A DNA stretch of 64,000 bases, from NCBI GenBank assembly GCA_013115125.1, contig JABANN010000005.1, forward strand, positions 1 through 64,000, in the 5' to 3' direction. The DNA comes from Perkinsus olseni. Taxonomy: Eukaryota; Perkinsozoa; Perkinsida. A program made the translations under genes and the position numbers. The notes beneath the pieces are model-generated. The model worked only from the letters and a program-made list of their open reading frames with translations. It was not told the origin of the DNA and did not search any database. This document shows positions 36,853 to 52,986 of this stretch, piece after piece (within the stretch, counting starts at the first letter, position 1; every line of letters begins with the position of its first letter).

Positions 36853-38493
36853 ATGCGACTCTCATCGGTCGGCCCGCTAATGCTGCTCTGTGTGTCGGCT
36901 CTTGTGATCGGCGAGCACCACTACGAGTTTCAAGTCGAAATGAGGAATTACTGCATCAACGATCTTCGAGATCCTTTCGGTGAACCCTTACCCTGCCGGA
37001 AGTCCATGGAGGTGGAGACGTTGGGTTTGACACTTCCTGGCAGAGAAGACGGGGTGCTCACGACGAGAAGCCACGTGATTGCCGCCGCTGGCTACGAAGT
37101 CTCCGTAGACTCTCACCCCAGTCATCCGTATCAGTACTTCATGAATATCAGGACACCAGACACCTACCGCGTGGAGCACCTGATTGACGGCCGAAGCGTT
37201 CTGGTTGGTGAAGTGCCATCACACCCACAAGTCGCCCCGGCCCTCCACTCGGTTGCCGATCTTGAAGAAGATGGATGGACGTTCCTGCAGATGAACTGTG
37301 GTGGGAGAGTTTGTGAAGATGTTTGGATCAAGAAGAGTACTGTCAAGTCCGATGAATCCCCCGGCACTGACTTCACGATCATGTACGCCAGCAACATCAT
37401 GCCCGATACGTGGTCTTTCTACCTGCGCCATGACGATGGAACACCACTGCGTATTGTGGCAACCAATGAGAGGCATGGCGGGACCGTCCATCAGGAGATT
37501 TTTTTCACCAAGTTTGAGAATCGTTCTGGGCAGCCGACTTTGACGGAGGCTCGGCAGAATTTGTTCGACGTCTATCTCATCAAGCGGGGCCCCGAACCAT
37601 CTACTTCTGCCGAGGATAGAAAACTCCTCGGGCACACGGAAAACTTCAAGGAGCTGTTGTTATCTGGCACGGTTCCTGTGGCGTCGAGGATTCCCTCCAT
37701 TGCATCAGATTGGATTCCTGAATCGCAGTTCGGCGATAATGATGCCATCCCTTACGACGTTGTTGAGCCAGGATCGGCTGCAGATGTGTACTTCTCGGCT
37801 GCTAGTAGCAAGCGATCTCTGAGGCAAATACTCGATGTCGAGTACCCAGAGGGATGTCTAGAAGACAGTGAATCTGATAAGTACTGCCTGTCCGTTGTAG
37901 GCAACACGGACTTCTTCGAGTTGGCATTCGAGCTTGAGGCTACCATCCGTATACCAGATATCGGTGATAAGATGCTTAGTCTTGAGCTAAAGTTTGGTGC
38001 TCTCCTAGATATCGACGACTTTATCCTCGACTTCACTCTTGGAGGTGCTGGATGTGCAGTGGTGTGGCAGGTTGGTGCTCGCTTCGGCCTTACCGTCACG
38101 GTCTGCTTTGAAACCGATATTTCTGGTGACGATCTGTTCGACTCTGACGATTGGGTATTTGCAGGTAAAATATTACTCTCCGTCAGCTTCAGCATGAGAG
38201 TGAGCAAGACCGAGCTTCTCGAGGTCAAGATCGAAGGTTCAGTCGACTGCAAAGCATCTGCTTCCACCAACTTCCAAGCTGTCGGAATGCTCGGTGTCAG
38301 TATCTCGCCTCCCATCGGTGCAGCTGGTATGGCGCTCGACCTCACCGCTGAAACCCCTCATCTCCTGTCCAGCGATTGGGAGTTCGCTTCTGGTATTGAG
38401 TTCTCTCTGTCGATTACCATCTTCTCCTGGAAACCAAGTATCAGCCGAAGATTCCCCCTGTGGCAAGCCGGTCGTAAAGCGGTTGAGGTTTAG
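36853..38493 (+). CDS. secreted protein, paralogue 1 (lineage-specific family)
   Basis: A single uninterrupted frame of 546 codons, unusual in this intron-rich window. The ATG at 36853 begins a signal peptide, MRLSSVGPLMLLCVSALVIG, followed by EHHYEFQVEMRNYCIN. The mature part has scattered cysteines (for example CRKSMEVETLG, LQMNCGGRVCEDVW, DVEYPEGCLED) and a C-terminal region of alternating hydrophobic strands (LLSVSFSMRVSKTELLEVKI), suggesting a beta-rich extracellular domain. I do not recognise the family. It shares its whole length with the gene at 39662-41308, and a 260-nt block (36994-37253) is identical between them. An upstream Leu codon also starts the frame, but the ATG gives the better signal peptide. 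Confidence 0.85.
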   Translation: MRLSSVGPLMLLCVSALVIGEHHYEFQVEMRNYCINDLRDPFGEPLPCRKSMEVETLGLTLPGREDGVLTTRSHVIAAAGYEVSVDSHPSHPYQYFMNIRTPDTYRVEHLIDGRSVLVGEVPSHPQVAPALHSVADLEEDGWTFLQMNCGGRVCEDVWIKKSTVKSDESPGTDFTIMYASNIMPDTWSFYLRHDDGTPLRIVATNERHGGTVHQEIFFTKFENRSGQPTLTEARQNLFDVYLIKRGPEPSTSAEDRKLLGHTENFKELLLSGTVPVASRIPSIASDWIPESQFGDNDAIPYDVVEPGSAADVYFSAASSKRSLRQILDVEYPEGCLEDSESDKYCLSVVGNTDFFELAFELEATIRIPDIGDKMLSLELKFGALLDIDDFILDFTLGGAGCAVVWQVGARFGLTVTVCFETDISGDDLFDSDDWVFAGKILLSVSFSMRVSKTELLEVKIEGSVDCKASASTNFQAVGMLGVSISPPIGAAGMALDLTAETPHLLSSDWEFASGIEFSLSITIFSWKPSISRRFPLWQAGRKAVEV

Positions 38494-39661
38494 CCTGGCG
38501 ATTGGGATATCCTGACATATTGTCACCGAAATCGAGCTTTTAGCTCTTTCCTCCAACGCGTGCAAAATCCTCCATTCAAAGTGCTATCACTCAGAATTAT
38601 GAAGTGTTCATGTGAACAATCTCATTTTTTCTTACTGCTGCAGGGTTCGCCTCTCTCAAAGGTCGTGTATCTCACCAAGCGGTACCGTTTTTACCACAGC
38701 CTTTCGCCCCTGCCAGTAGCCATTTCTGAGAGTTTATGTTATCAGTTGTTTAGATCCGATTGCGTGTGTCATCCGGGACAGTGGTAAATTGGTTAGCTGG
38801 AGAGCAGCCCTTACAGGCCATTGGCGGTGCAGTCCTGTAGAGAGCGGTAGACAGGGAGGCAACGGTTATGGCCGTGAGCTTCCAACATAGAGGTGACTTG
38901 TTGCGAATGGGTCTCACCTCGGTAATAGATAGCTCCACCTCATAACGCCAGAGAGTTGGAACCATAAGCTGGATCAACTGAGCCAACGATCGCTTGTCAT
39001 GTGCCTTGACCAGCGGAATAAGAGTCCCCTCGTGAAACTGGTTGCTCCCTCAAACCCGAAACAAGATCCTCTCGAGAGGCGATCAAGACTCCTGCCGTGG
39101 TATAATAAGCTAGTCGTCGTCGCTCTGTGTTTTTTCGTCGGTCTGGTGCTTCTCATCTGCAAAGTAGAGCGTGATACCTCCTGTGCCACTTCCAGAGTCT
39201 CCGAAGTCGCCTTCCCCAGCTCAGTTTCAGTCATTGAAACTCATGGCCGTATCGTGGCCTAATCGTCTCGAGCGAGATTACGGCTTCGTGGCAGTTGTGC
39301 TGCAACACAAGTTCTGTTCAAAGGTGATGGCCCGCGCTGCGATGGCGAAGACGAGGTGCAGCACCCGAGGACGTAGATGGACCGCTCGGCTCTCAGTCGC
39401 ATGAGGGCTTCAACACCTCGGAAGTGTGGGAGAACATGGACTAGCAGCTTCATATGGAGCCCGAGTCAGCGTCTGTGATAAGTAGACGGTTGGATGTCAC
39501 CGATATGCACGCGAGTGTTGTGACGCTGAACCGTGATTCCGACGCGTCACGGCTGGCCGGACGTATTTAGCGGTGCGTAGGACGGAGCCAGCTGACTGAC
39601 CCTGCTCACCCGCATCACGCAGTCCGCTTATTGTTCTCAGGGTGCTTATGAGTTCCCCACC
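38494..39661 (+). other. spacer between the secreted paralogues, one possible small TM protein
   Basis: A frame at 38999-39262 (87 codons) holds one good membrane span (LVVVALCFFVGLVLLICKV) after a basic segment. It could be a small membrane protein or an exon, but there is no second exon I can tie to it. The remainder shows nothing clear. Confidence 0.3.
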
Positions 39662-41308
39662 ATGCGAGTCCCATCATTGTACCCGATTTGGCTCTTCTGT
39701 TCATCAGTGTCCGTGGCCGGCGAGCACCACTACGAGTTTCAAGTCGAGACAAGGCATTACTGCATCGACGATCTCCTGGATCATGACGGGGAACCGGTGC
39801 CTTGCCGGAAGTCCATGGAGGTGGAGACGTTGGGTTTGACACTTCCTGGCAGAGAAGACGGGGTGCTCACGACGAGAAGCCACGTGATTGCCGCCGCTGG
39901 CTACGAAGTCTCCGTAGACTCTCACCCCAGTCATCCGTATCAGTACTTCATGAATATCAGGACACCAGACACCTACCGCGTGGAGCACCTGATTGACGGC
40001 CGAAGCGTTCTGGTTGGTGAAGTGCCATCACACCCACAAGTCGCCCCGGCCCTCCACTCGGTCTCCGATCTTGAAGAAGATGGATGGACCTTCCTGCAGA
40101 TGAACTGCGAAGGGTACATCTGTGAAGATGTTTGGATCAAAAAGAGTATGGTTGAGCCGTCTGTGGCTACTGGTGTCCACCTTACGGGAATTTATGCCAG
40201 CAATATCATGCCCGACATGTGGACTATTTACCTGCGCCATGACGATGGAACACCATTGCGTATTGTGGCAACCAATGAGAGACATGGCGGGACCGTCCAT
40301 CAGGAGATTCTCTTCACCAAGTTCAAGAAACGCGTCGGCACGCCGTCGATGATGGAGGCTCGCGAGCGCATGTTTGGCGTCTATCTCATCGATGACGACG
40401 CCGACTCATTGGCCCATGCCGAGGTGGAGAAGCTAAGCGGGCACACGCACCACTTCAAGGAGCAACTGTTCGCTGGCATGGTTCCCATTGCGTCGAGGAT
40501 TCCCCCTGTGGTCTCAGATTGGATTCCCCAAGCGCATTTCGACACTATGGGGGCCATCCCTTACGACGTTGTGGAGCCCGGCAGCGCTGCGGCTTCTTAT
40601 TTCTTCGCTACCAGTACCAGGCGATCATTGGTCGAGATGTTCGACTTTGAGTACCCGACGAGCTGTCTCAAGCGTGGTCAGTTCGACAAGTACTGCTTGT
40701 CCGTGGTAGCTAATAAGAGTGTCTCCAAGGAGCAGTTCGAGCTCGATACGGAGATACGGATGGCTGATGTTCATGATCGTAGCCGACGTGCGGAGTTCAG
40801 CCTGGCCGCTGTTCTAGGCTCGAAGCCACACATCGAGTTGGCACTGGACTTCTCTCTCAAAGCTAGAGGCTGTGCAGTGGTATGGCAGGCAGGTATCAAA
40901 ATCAGTCTAACTGTAACAGTCTGCCTTGCTGCTGATGCTTCTGGTCATGACCTTTTCGACTCTGCGACAAGATCTTTCCAAGGTTCCGTAGCTGCCTCCG
41001 TCATCTTCAACATAAAAATAAGCCAAATAAACCTGCCCGTAGGGGTTAGAGTTGATGGCGTTGTTGCCTGTGCGGCGTATCCTTCTAACAACATCACTGC
41101 TATGGGAAAGCTCGGTATCACCGTCTCTATCCCTCACGGTGGAGCTACTATGGCTTTTGACCTGACAGCTACGACGACTCATCATCTCCCGAACAATTGG
41201 GAGTTTGCTTCCGGTGCCAGTTTCTCCGTATGGGTGAACTTCTTGTTCTGGAAGCCACGCTTCAACCGTAGATTTCCTCTATGGCATGCAGGCCTCAAGA
41301 CGGCATGA
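39662..41308 (+). CDS. secreted protein, paralogue 2 (lineage-specific family)
   Basis: A single exon of 548 codons. Signal peptide MRVPSLYPIWLFCSSVSVAG, then EHHYEFQVETRHYCIDD. It aligns end to end with paralogue 1, keeping CRKSMEVETLG, FLQMNCEGYICEDVW, YDVVEPGSAA and FPLWHAGLK at the C-terminus (FPLWQAGRK in paralogue 1). Outside the identical 260-nt block (39803-40062) the two are clearly diverged. The lack of introns in both suggests that an intronless ancestor was duplicated. No transmembrane anchor is evident, so secretion or a vacuolar location is likely. Confidence 0.85.
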   Translation: MRVPSLYPIWLFCSSVSVAGEHHYEFQVETRHYCIDDLLDHDGEPVPCRKSMEVETLGLTLPGREDGVLTTRSHVIAAAGYEVSVDSHPSHPYQYFMNIRTPDTYRVEHLIDGRSVLVGEVPSHPQVAPALHSVSDLEEDGWTFLQMNCEGYICEDVWIKKSMVEPSVATGVHLTGIYASNIMPDMWTIYLRHDDGTPLRIVATNERHGGTVHQEILFTKFKKRVGTPSMMEARERMFGVYLIDDDADSLAHAEVEKLSGHTHHFKEQLFAGMVPIASRIPPVVSDWIPQAHFDTMGAIPYDVVEPGSAAASYFFATSTRRSLVEMFDFEYPTSCLKRGQFDKYCLSVVANKSVSKEQFELDTEIRMADVHDRSRRAEFSLAAVLGSKPHIELALDFSLKARGCAVVWQAGIKISLTVTVCLAADASGHDLFDSATRSFQGSVAASVIFNIKISQINLPVGVRVDGVVACAAYPSNNITAMGKLGITVSIPHGGATMAFDLTATTTHHLPNNWEFASGASFSVWVNFLFWKPRFNRRFPLWHAGLKTA

Positions 41309-42360
41309 GGTCAACTCATCATACGCCACTCTCGGCCGTACACTCCTTTCAATGTAGATCTTGCCCGGTGTTTGACGTGTTGTTATTCAGATATCCGAAA
41401 TATTCGTAAGTTCGTTTCTAGGGGTTTTTCTTTTCCAAAGTACGGTGTAGCTCACAGCCAAATATTGTTCTGAGGTAAGTCCCGCATCCCTAGCAGTAGC
41501 TATTGATGAGTTTTTATCTCCTCCACTGTTCGTTGCGTCAACCAAGTGGATTACTCCCAATACACGCTGATTTACCAAGATGATTTCGTCACGCGAACAG
41601 AGAGTGCTCTCCCTGCATATACGGAAAATGGTCGATTACTCGGAATTTTGAGGAAGCCTCCACCTCTGCATACATCCCCTTCGGTACCATTGTGACGAGC
41701 CAACTAATGATCACTTAGTATCGGTTCGTAAAAAAGAAGAGCCCCCAGAAACTTAGCACATCGGCGAAGGTCCGACTGAGCCGATGCCGGCGTAGGACTA
41801 TCAACTCCCACAAGCATGGAAGTTCTCGATTTTTCAGCAAAGTATCGCGCTAAACAATTCACATAAGGACTACACCGCTGAAGAATAGCTTGCATGTCAA
41901 TGTTAAGGATCAGCAGAGACGAACAGAGGAAAACCTGGGTTTTCCTCGAAAGATATCATTCTGGACTCGGTAGTGGTGGTTTAACACACTTGGTCAACGC
42001 AAAACGGCAACAGATGTGGCGGCGGGATACGCCATGTAACGTTCAGTTTGGCTACTATACTCAGTGATGACAACAAGGATTTAGGTACTCTAAGTTGAAT
42101 AAAGTGTGTGCTCGATCCCCCAGTGAATGAGAGATCGTCCTGAGCCAGAGCAGCATGCTGAGACTGCTAGTGGACCTACAGCGCTACTTCGGATGGGCGA
42201 ATGTAACACACTTCGGATAAGTGTGGAAACGACTTCCTGAAAACAACCTTGTGAGGATAGGGGGAGTCGGTAAGCTGTCGAATCACACTGTCGTATGACA
42301 GCCGCGTCTACTCGGGTGCCATCCTCCATCTTAGCTCTTTCTTCCGCGTCAACCGCTTGG
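41309..42360. other. about 1 kb with no supportable gene
   Basis: Frames of about 60-80 codons only, without motifs. It lies between a plus-strand gene end and an uncertain minus-strand gene end. Confidence 0.4.
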
Positions 42361-42449
42361 GAACTCTCGGTGGAATCGACGGAAGAGGCGCTCTCACTGA
42401 AGAATCTTCGATGAGGCGGTTCTCCTCTCTTGTTAAATTTGTATTATGT

Positions 42450-44374
42450 ACTCACGATTCAGATGAACGCGACTTACACCGATACACTCCCACACTCGGC
42501 ATCACTGTGGCTCTCTGGGAGCTCCTCGGTGGAAGGCTCCGTCCTAGCGTCCCACTCTTCTCGATCAAGGGGTTCCCGTTTAGTCCCCTGATCACTTCCG
42601 TCTGCCTACAGAACGTGAGATCCTGACGTACCTGGGTAAGTTCCTCTTTAGAGATCCCCATCTTCCGCAAGCGGCACTCTTCTGCTAGCCTGTAGGCTTC
42701 AGCAAATCCGTATCTGATCAAATAGGGCACCAAGCTGATGGATGCACTCGACCGGCGAGGGCTCTCACTTTTTAATGGAAAATGTTTTGCTCTTCACCCT
42801 CCCATTTTCCAACCATCGAGCCATCCAACTCCGGGCTACGAGCAAAGGCCACTGAGTAGCTATCGGCCGCGCACCCCCCAGTATTACTCCCTCCGACCCA
42901 GGTGATGCCTTTGACTCTCGGATGGTCACTAGGTGGGGGAGAAGGTGGAACTCGCGATCTACTTGAGCCTGGCCGGTCCTCTCCTCCGTGTTGTTCCGGG
43001 ATGCCCTCGGGAGAATAGTGACGGTGCTGAGTGAGATGAACATCAACGGCAGCAGCTGAGTGACAACCGTGGGAAATGAATACACAGTCCGGTCGAAAAA
43101 TGTCCACAGCTAACCAAGACCCTTCGGCGTTTGAGAATTGGAGTGAGCAGAGAATGATATCAGATATTAGTATGGCTTTTGAATGGTGCAAGTTCCACAA
43201 AAGGGACCTCACTTCTTATCGAGCAAACTAAAAACCAGTTATGGGTTGTGAGATTTTGTCTGCCGCCAAACGTTGTTTTCCGCAGAAATCCAGTACTCAT
43301 CCACACGTATTTTCTCTCAAACCGGACGATTTGCCAGCCACCAGTATAAAAGAGGTACGTGGGGAAGTAGACGGCGTCAAGCAACTCGTATGTGGCGACG
43401 GATCTCGACGGAGAGCAGGAGGCAGAAGCCAACGCCATGGTATGTCGGTGTAGTATTTCGAGAGCCGACGCGAGTCTCACCCTCGCAACCTTAGCCCGGT
43501 GCTGGCGATCGGTATCCTCATCGGAATGAGGCCTTCGGGTACGGCTGCGAAAGCAGAGGGTCTCGAAGCACACTCCACAAGAAAGCGCAGTACCTTGTAT
43601 CCTTACCCCGTGCCTCCGAAGCGCGCTGTCCATTATGAGCCTGAGGAGGTAATGGAACTGGGCTAGATGAAAAAAGGCAACCAAGGGAGCCAACTCCTCA
43701 CCGATTCCGCTGCTAACCGGGCAGTCAATTTGTCGAGCTGAGCAGTCCACGTCGGAACTTCCATTGCGGGGACTCCATTGAAGCTGATAGGAAAAGAGAA
43801 GTTGTTTATTTTTCGCAGTGCGAAATTCCCGCAATCCCGCTAAAGCCCAAACTACCTCCTCATTGCCTCGGAATGTGAAGATACCGATGGGCGAGGATAG
43901 TGCTGGGGGACGTGACAGGTCTCAGCTCCCGGTGGGGTTGTCCCCTGCATGGCTGCCGCCTGGTACATCCTTATGTACGATCCCGCGTACATCCTTCGGA
44001 ACTAAACAGTGAGGCGTTCGGGAGGAGAGGGATGGTCCCTCCACCACCACCTTGGCCCATTCCACATTCAACTGCTGTTTTTCGCCCTGTATGCGACGCC
44101 GCTCTTGACGTAGAGCGAACAGAAGGTTGGCGAGGGACTCTAAAGTATTCTCCAGAGAAGTCTGAAAGGAGAAGGTTTGGTGTGGATGATAAATCCTGAA
44201 GCTTACCAATGTATCAACTCCGGTGACGGGCACTCCGCTCTGATGCTGGCCGGTTGCAACGTTGCCAAGCTCAGAGAAGAGGTCGGCCCCGCCTCTACCT
44301 CGAGTAAATAGGGGAGGAGGAGGAGGAGGGATGGAAGACGGTGGGAGGGAACATGATGAGGGCCCAGGATTCAT
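42450..44374 (-). CDS. intron-rich gene of unknown function, partly resolved
   Basis: The 5' exon begins at 44374 with MNPGPSSCSLPPSSIPPPPP and reads to GVPVTGVDTL. A clean 45-nt intron (GTAAGC donor, TTTCAG acceptor) joins in phase 0 to TSLENTLESLANLLFALRQE, then QGEKQQLNVEWAK, a predicted coiled coil. Further exon-like pieces in the same direction are PPALSSPIGIFTFRGNEE, MEVPTWTAQLDKLTARLAAE, GITWVGGSNTGGCAADSYSV and PYLIRYGFAEAYRLAEECRL. I cannot join all of these with certainty, and the long frame at 43160-43834 is probably a mixture of exon and intron. No family is recognised; the gene extent is approximate. Confidence 0.45.
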
Positions 44375-44949
44375 AATGAGCTGTTGTGGAAGACATTTTA
44401 CACTTAAGAGACGGCGATGCTCGAAGACGAGACGGCATGTACATGTTTGTTAGCCACACAACAGGTCAGAAGTACGACGAGACGCCCCAGCGTGACTGCG
44501 TCACGGTATCTAATTCACTGAGAACGCAAAGGCCATTGACTGATGATGATGCTGCTGCTGAGTAGTACTGCGGCGGCAAGCATATCTATATAAGTGGGAG
44601 TAGTATAGTACGATGATGATGGTAATTAAAGGATGATGCTGCTGCTGCCAAGATATGCGGGCAATCCTCAACGCGTCACACCTGCATAGGGTACTGGCCT
44701 GACTCGTAGTAGTAGTAGTAGCGGAACACCTCCTCGGGGCAGAGGGACTCATGCTGGTGTTGGTTGTTACAGAAATAGACAGAAGGATGCATCATCATCA
44801 TCACTGACAGTTGTCAATTGCTGTGTTGAGGACACCAAAGCAAGATGCAACTGTGGTAATAACGATCACGTGAAGAAATCAGCATGATATTCTCCCGGCT
44901 AGCCGGAGGTTGACGGTGCTGCTGCTACCGCTGTGATGTTGGGAAGAGC
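44375..44949. other. intergenic with short trinucleotide-rich tracts
   Basis: Short GAT, CTG and TAG-type runs near 44540-44720 produce low-complexity frames. No gene is supported. Confidence 0.5.
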
Positions 44950-49575
<4,626 letters not shown>

Positions 49576-50110
49576 ATGGTCGCCGAGGGGAGCGCTAGAG
49601 TCGACCAGACGAAGAAGGCGAAGCCTGTTATAATCACCGGCTTCGAAGAGTTCGATGTCATCGAGGAACCTGTGGAAAAACGGAGGGAGTCGGGACGAGT
49701 ATTGATCGGCTCGACAGAGGAACTCTTCGGTGGTGGGGTGGAGGATCAGGCGAAAGACGTAAAAGAGGAGATCGACTCTTGCCAGAGGTGAGTGCTGCCC
49801 AGTCGCTTTACGGATTCATATTTATTCACTCGGAGCTGCTGCCGCTGTGTCGTTCTCGTGTCACACGCATTCTCATATTACTTCAGCGTTGAGGGTTGAC
49901 GACAGTTGCCCCCCCCCACGTCGCAGGTACCCGTCTAGGGAAGGCACAGGGATGCTGCAATCATCCCTTGCCGTCAGGGTCCCTCCGGCTCGCCCCACCG
50001 TGCAGCCTAGCAACGTAGCAGATGACCATGCCGGCTGCTATCACTTCACGTCTATTGAATTCATGGACTCTCTAAAATCCGGAGTTCTGTCGAGGAGCTC
50101 GGCTGGGTGA
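49576..50110 (+). CDS. small hypothetical protein, two exons
   Basis: Exons 49576-49787 and 49927-50110 join in phase 2 across a GTGAGT...CGCAG intron and total exactly 132 codons. The N-terminal half is charged: MVAEGSARVDQTKKAKPVII, TGFEEFDVIEEPVEKRRE, then TEELFGGGVEDQAKDVKEE. The second exon reads REGTGMLQSSLAVRVPPARP and ends SGVLSRSSAG. There is no signal peptide or TM. I do not recognise it; the intact frame across canonical splice sites is the main support. Confidence 0.6.
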
Positions 50111-50429
50111 GGAAGGCGGGTGATACTGAAGAGGTCATGGATGGTTGAATTAACGAGTATCTCGTCGATCTGTCATTCTGAGCAGTGAGCCTCGATCGTC
50201 ATGGTGTATAGTTACTTTACTACAACATGTTACGTTTCCCGCTCTCGACGTTCAGTGCTCATTCTTTCAATACGCGGGCAACGGGTGTCTTCTCTGGTCG
50301 CCAGCGTTAGGAGGAACGAAGCACTTGTGTCGTTCATAAGTTCACAACGATCGCTGCCGAGGCAGTTCGCTATGCGCCAATTCAGCTGTGGGGGAAAGTT
50401 TCGCTGTGAGCACCTGCTCTCTTTCAGTA
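50111..50429. other. intergenic
   Basis: Presumed promoter and 5' region of the LRR gene; nothing specific is seen. Confidence 0.4.
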
Positions 50430-52492
50430 ATGCTCGCCGTTCACCTCCTGTGCCCCTCTTGCGTGCTAGCCCTGGTGAAGGGAGAGTATGCAGGTCAAGA
50501 TCCATTGGCAGACGTTATCATCCTACCAGAGGATCGCCTCGTCAAGACCGAGGATGGTAGATCACAGGGCTCCTCCCAGAAGTTCTCGGGCCATTGCACT
50601 CGACTTGCCTGCTTCACCTGGTTAAGCAGTCGCGTCATTGTTTTCCACTAGGTAATTGGCACAACACGCAGAGGGAGAAAATCGACTTCGTGGATGCCTG
50701 TGGGTGAGAGTAAGAGCTTCACATCCGTCGACAGGCTCGGCGTTGCAGTGCTCGAAGAGTGTCCACAAGGTTGGCGTCTGCAGGCCTGCCACAGGTACGT
50801 AGAACCCACGCTTGCGGCGGGGCCCGCCTCCCACTCGCTCTCCCATGGATGTCATCTTTGGGCCGCTCACAACTTCACTGCGGGGACCCAGAGGGATCTC
50901 GAGCGGGATGCCCTTGCCGATTTTTTCCATCAGCTCGATGGTGTGGGGTGGAGGACTAGGGACGGCTGGCTGGTCGGTGAACCCTGCTGGAATGGATGGT
51001 ACTAATTGCCGGTGGCATTTTTAGCCGTCACGGCGAAATTACCGTGCAAGGGTCGGTCAGGTATGGTGTAGAATGCAACGAGTTCGGTTTCGTACGTTCT
51101 CTGTCGCTATCTGATAACCGACTCAGAGGGAGTATCCCTGCCAGTATCAGCCACCTCACCTATCTAGAGGTCAGCACAGCCAACTGTCTACGGCGGCAGC
51201 AAAGCGGCGGGATTGGGGATCGCCGTCTCGCTTAGTATCCTTTCTCGTTGAGTATTTCCCGTCATCTATCGTTCGACTGCGCGTACGTTGCCGTGGCACA
51301 AGAGATTAGGATGCCATGGGAAAGCCTAGCAGGCGGTTAATCAGCACTGCGACCTGCGCTCAATCAGGAGCTGTACCTTAATAATGCGGCAGACTCCTAC
51401 CACTCATTCCCGAATGAGGATGCAAACAAGATAGCTGGCAGTCTGCCGAGGATGGGATCTTTGAAACGCCTCCAGGTGACCGTATCTTTTGCTGCACTCC
51501 GGCGCATCCGCTCCGCCCTAGGTGTTAGACATCAGCGGCAATGAAGTGGACGCCCTCCCATATGACTTGTAATCTTTTGGCTCGCTCTTTGTCAATCGCG
51601 CGCGCCATTGTGATCGATTGAAGAGCATGTGAGTTTTTCTGCTGTGTTTAGGTATGTCAACACGAATTTGGAAATACTTTCGGCATCGAGGAACCGCTTG
51701 AGAACCCTGCCGATCTATCTTGGGAGGTTGCGCAACTTGAAGATTCTCCAACTTCAGGACAACCTCATAGATGCCATCCTGCCGATAGAAGAGGTAAAAT
51801 CTTCGCTGTGCGCGCGATTGAGCGTATCTTATTTTACAACCGGGCACTACCTGCCAGGTGTGTAAGCTGTCGAGCATCCAAGTATTCGACCTGGGCAACA
51901 ACACTATATCAGGAACGCTGAGGTGGGAGACTGCCGCGCTTCGTCGTGCCAGTGGCGACCGGTGTGACGTATGACTATGCTTCACCTACATACGGTGTTA
52001 GATCACGACCGTAGTGGGCTAACTCAGTGGCCGTTTACAATGGAATAATAGTTAATAATACGCAGCCCCAACCTATTAGTTTGTTCGGTCAGTTTGCGCC
52101 GCGACGGTTTCAAGGATCCAAATGGCGAGCGAGTGATGCAATGATGAAATGATATGAGTAACGCACGCGACGGGACGATGGCGTAATGGGCCAGCTATCT
52201 AACACGGGCAGTTTGGCCCCATGCTCAGCAACTGTCTCTCGGAGCTGGACCCTCTGGTCTTCGATCTATCGGCTTCCCATCCAGGAGGTATGCCGGTCGG
52301 CAAGGGTATCACCGGTGAATTCCCGACATCGGTGAGTTCACATTCTGGTGATGGTGTCCATCGCTGAAGTAATCTCAGATTATACCGACCTGGCGTAATA
52401 TAGCCGATGGGTATCTTTCGGTGTACTTCCAGTTCTACATGACTGGCCATATATCCAGTGCTTGCAGTGATGTTCGATACTGCTATCAGTAG
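50430..52492 (+). CDS. secreted leucine-rich repeat protein (plant-type LRR with N-cap)
   Basis: The start reads MLAVHLLCPSCVLALVKGEY, a signal peptide, then DVIILPEDRLVKTED and a GTAGAT donor. An N-cap follows: DFFHQLDGVGWRTRDGWLVG, EPCWNGWYGVECN, matching the W...W...CxWxGVxC pattern of plant-type LRR N-caps. Repeats include SLSLSDNRLRGSIPASISHL, VLDISGNEVDALPYDL, LEILSASRNRLRTLPIYL, LKILQLQDNLIDAILP and VFDLGNNTISGTL. The last exons give GKGITGEFPTS and IIPTWRNIADGYLSVYFQFY, ending at TAG 52490-52492. No TM or kinase domain follows, so it is probably secreted. Exon borders between 50550 and 51000 and around 51300 are approximate. Confidence 0.78.
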
Positions 52493-52986
52493 GGACCGAA
52501 GAAAGGGATTTTTTCTGTAGTATTTTTGTGCATCAACAAACAAAAGGAAATAGAAGTAGCACTTTGTGGGCGTGTCATATTTGTTTCACGCTATAGAGAA
52601 TGGATCCCTACTGCGCAGTATGCTGCACGCATGAAACTAGTCCTGCGGCCACCCATCGATCAACACTGTGGCGTCACGCTCTACCACAGCATTAGCTGAG
52701 GACTCTGATGCTTCAATCAGCGGTGTCTCTCTGCTCTGTCTGTTATCAACGCGAACTGTAGAGGTCGGCAGTGCTTGTGAGCTCAGGTTCATGTATGATA
52801 CCCACGGGGATCTAACATGGGCTAGTGCTGGTGAGATACCTGATGTGGTTATGGAGACTGTGAACCTAGCAAGAGGACAGCAGTCTCCTTGGCTGGCGTC
52901 TGTTGCGTTGGTTGAAATGTTAGCCGTGGGAATCGAACCCGGGACCTCTGCTGGGGACTGTGATTCAGGCTCAATTTCATTCACAA
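52493..52986 (+). promoter_or_regulatory. upstream region of GcvH with a tRNA-like word
   Basis: A long frame here (from 52668) has no recognisable content. GGGAATCGAACCCGGG lies at 52928-52943, inside a GTGGG...TTCAG stretch (52926-52969 approx.) that could be a 5'-UTR intron or end in a trans-splice acceptor just before the GcvH ATG at 52987. Confidence 0.45.

Noticed and set aside
37752-38345. 197-codon minus-strand frame
   Set aside because: Antisense shadow of the secreted paralogue 1 coding region.
43160-43834. 224-codon minus-strand frame as one exon
   Set aside because: Internal splice-like sites and alternative-frame exon pieces suggest that it mixes introns and exons; no domain is seen.
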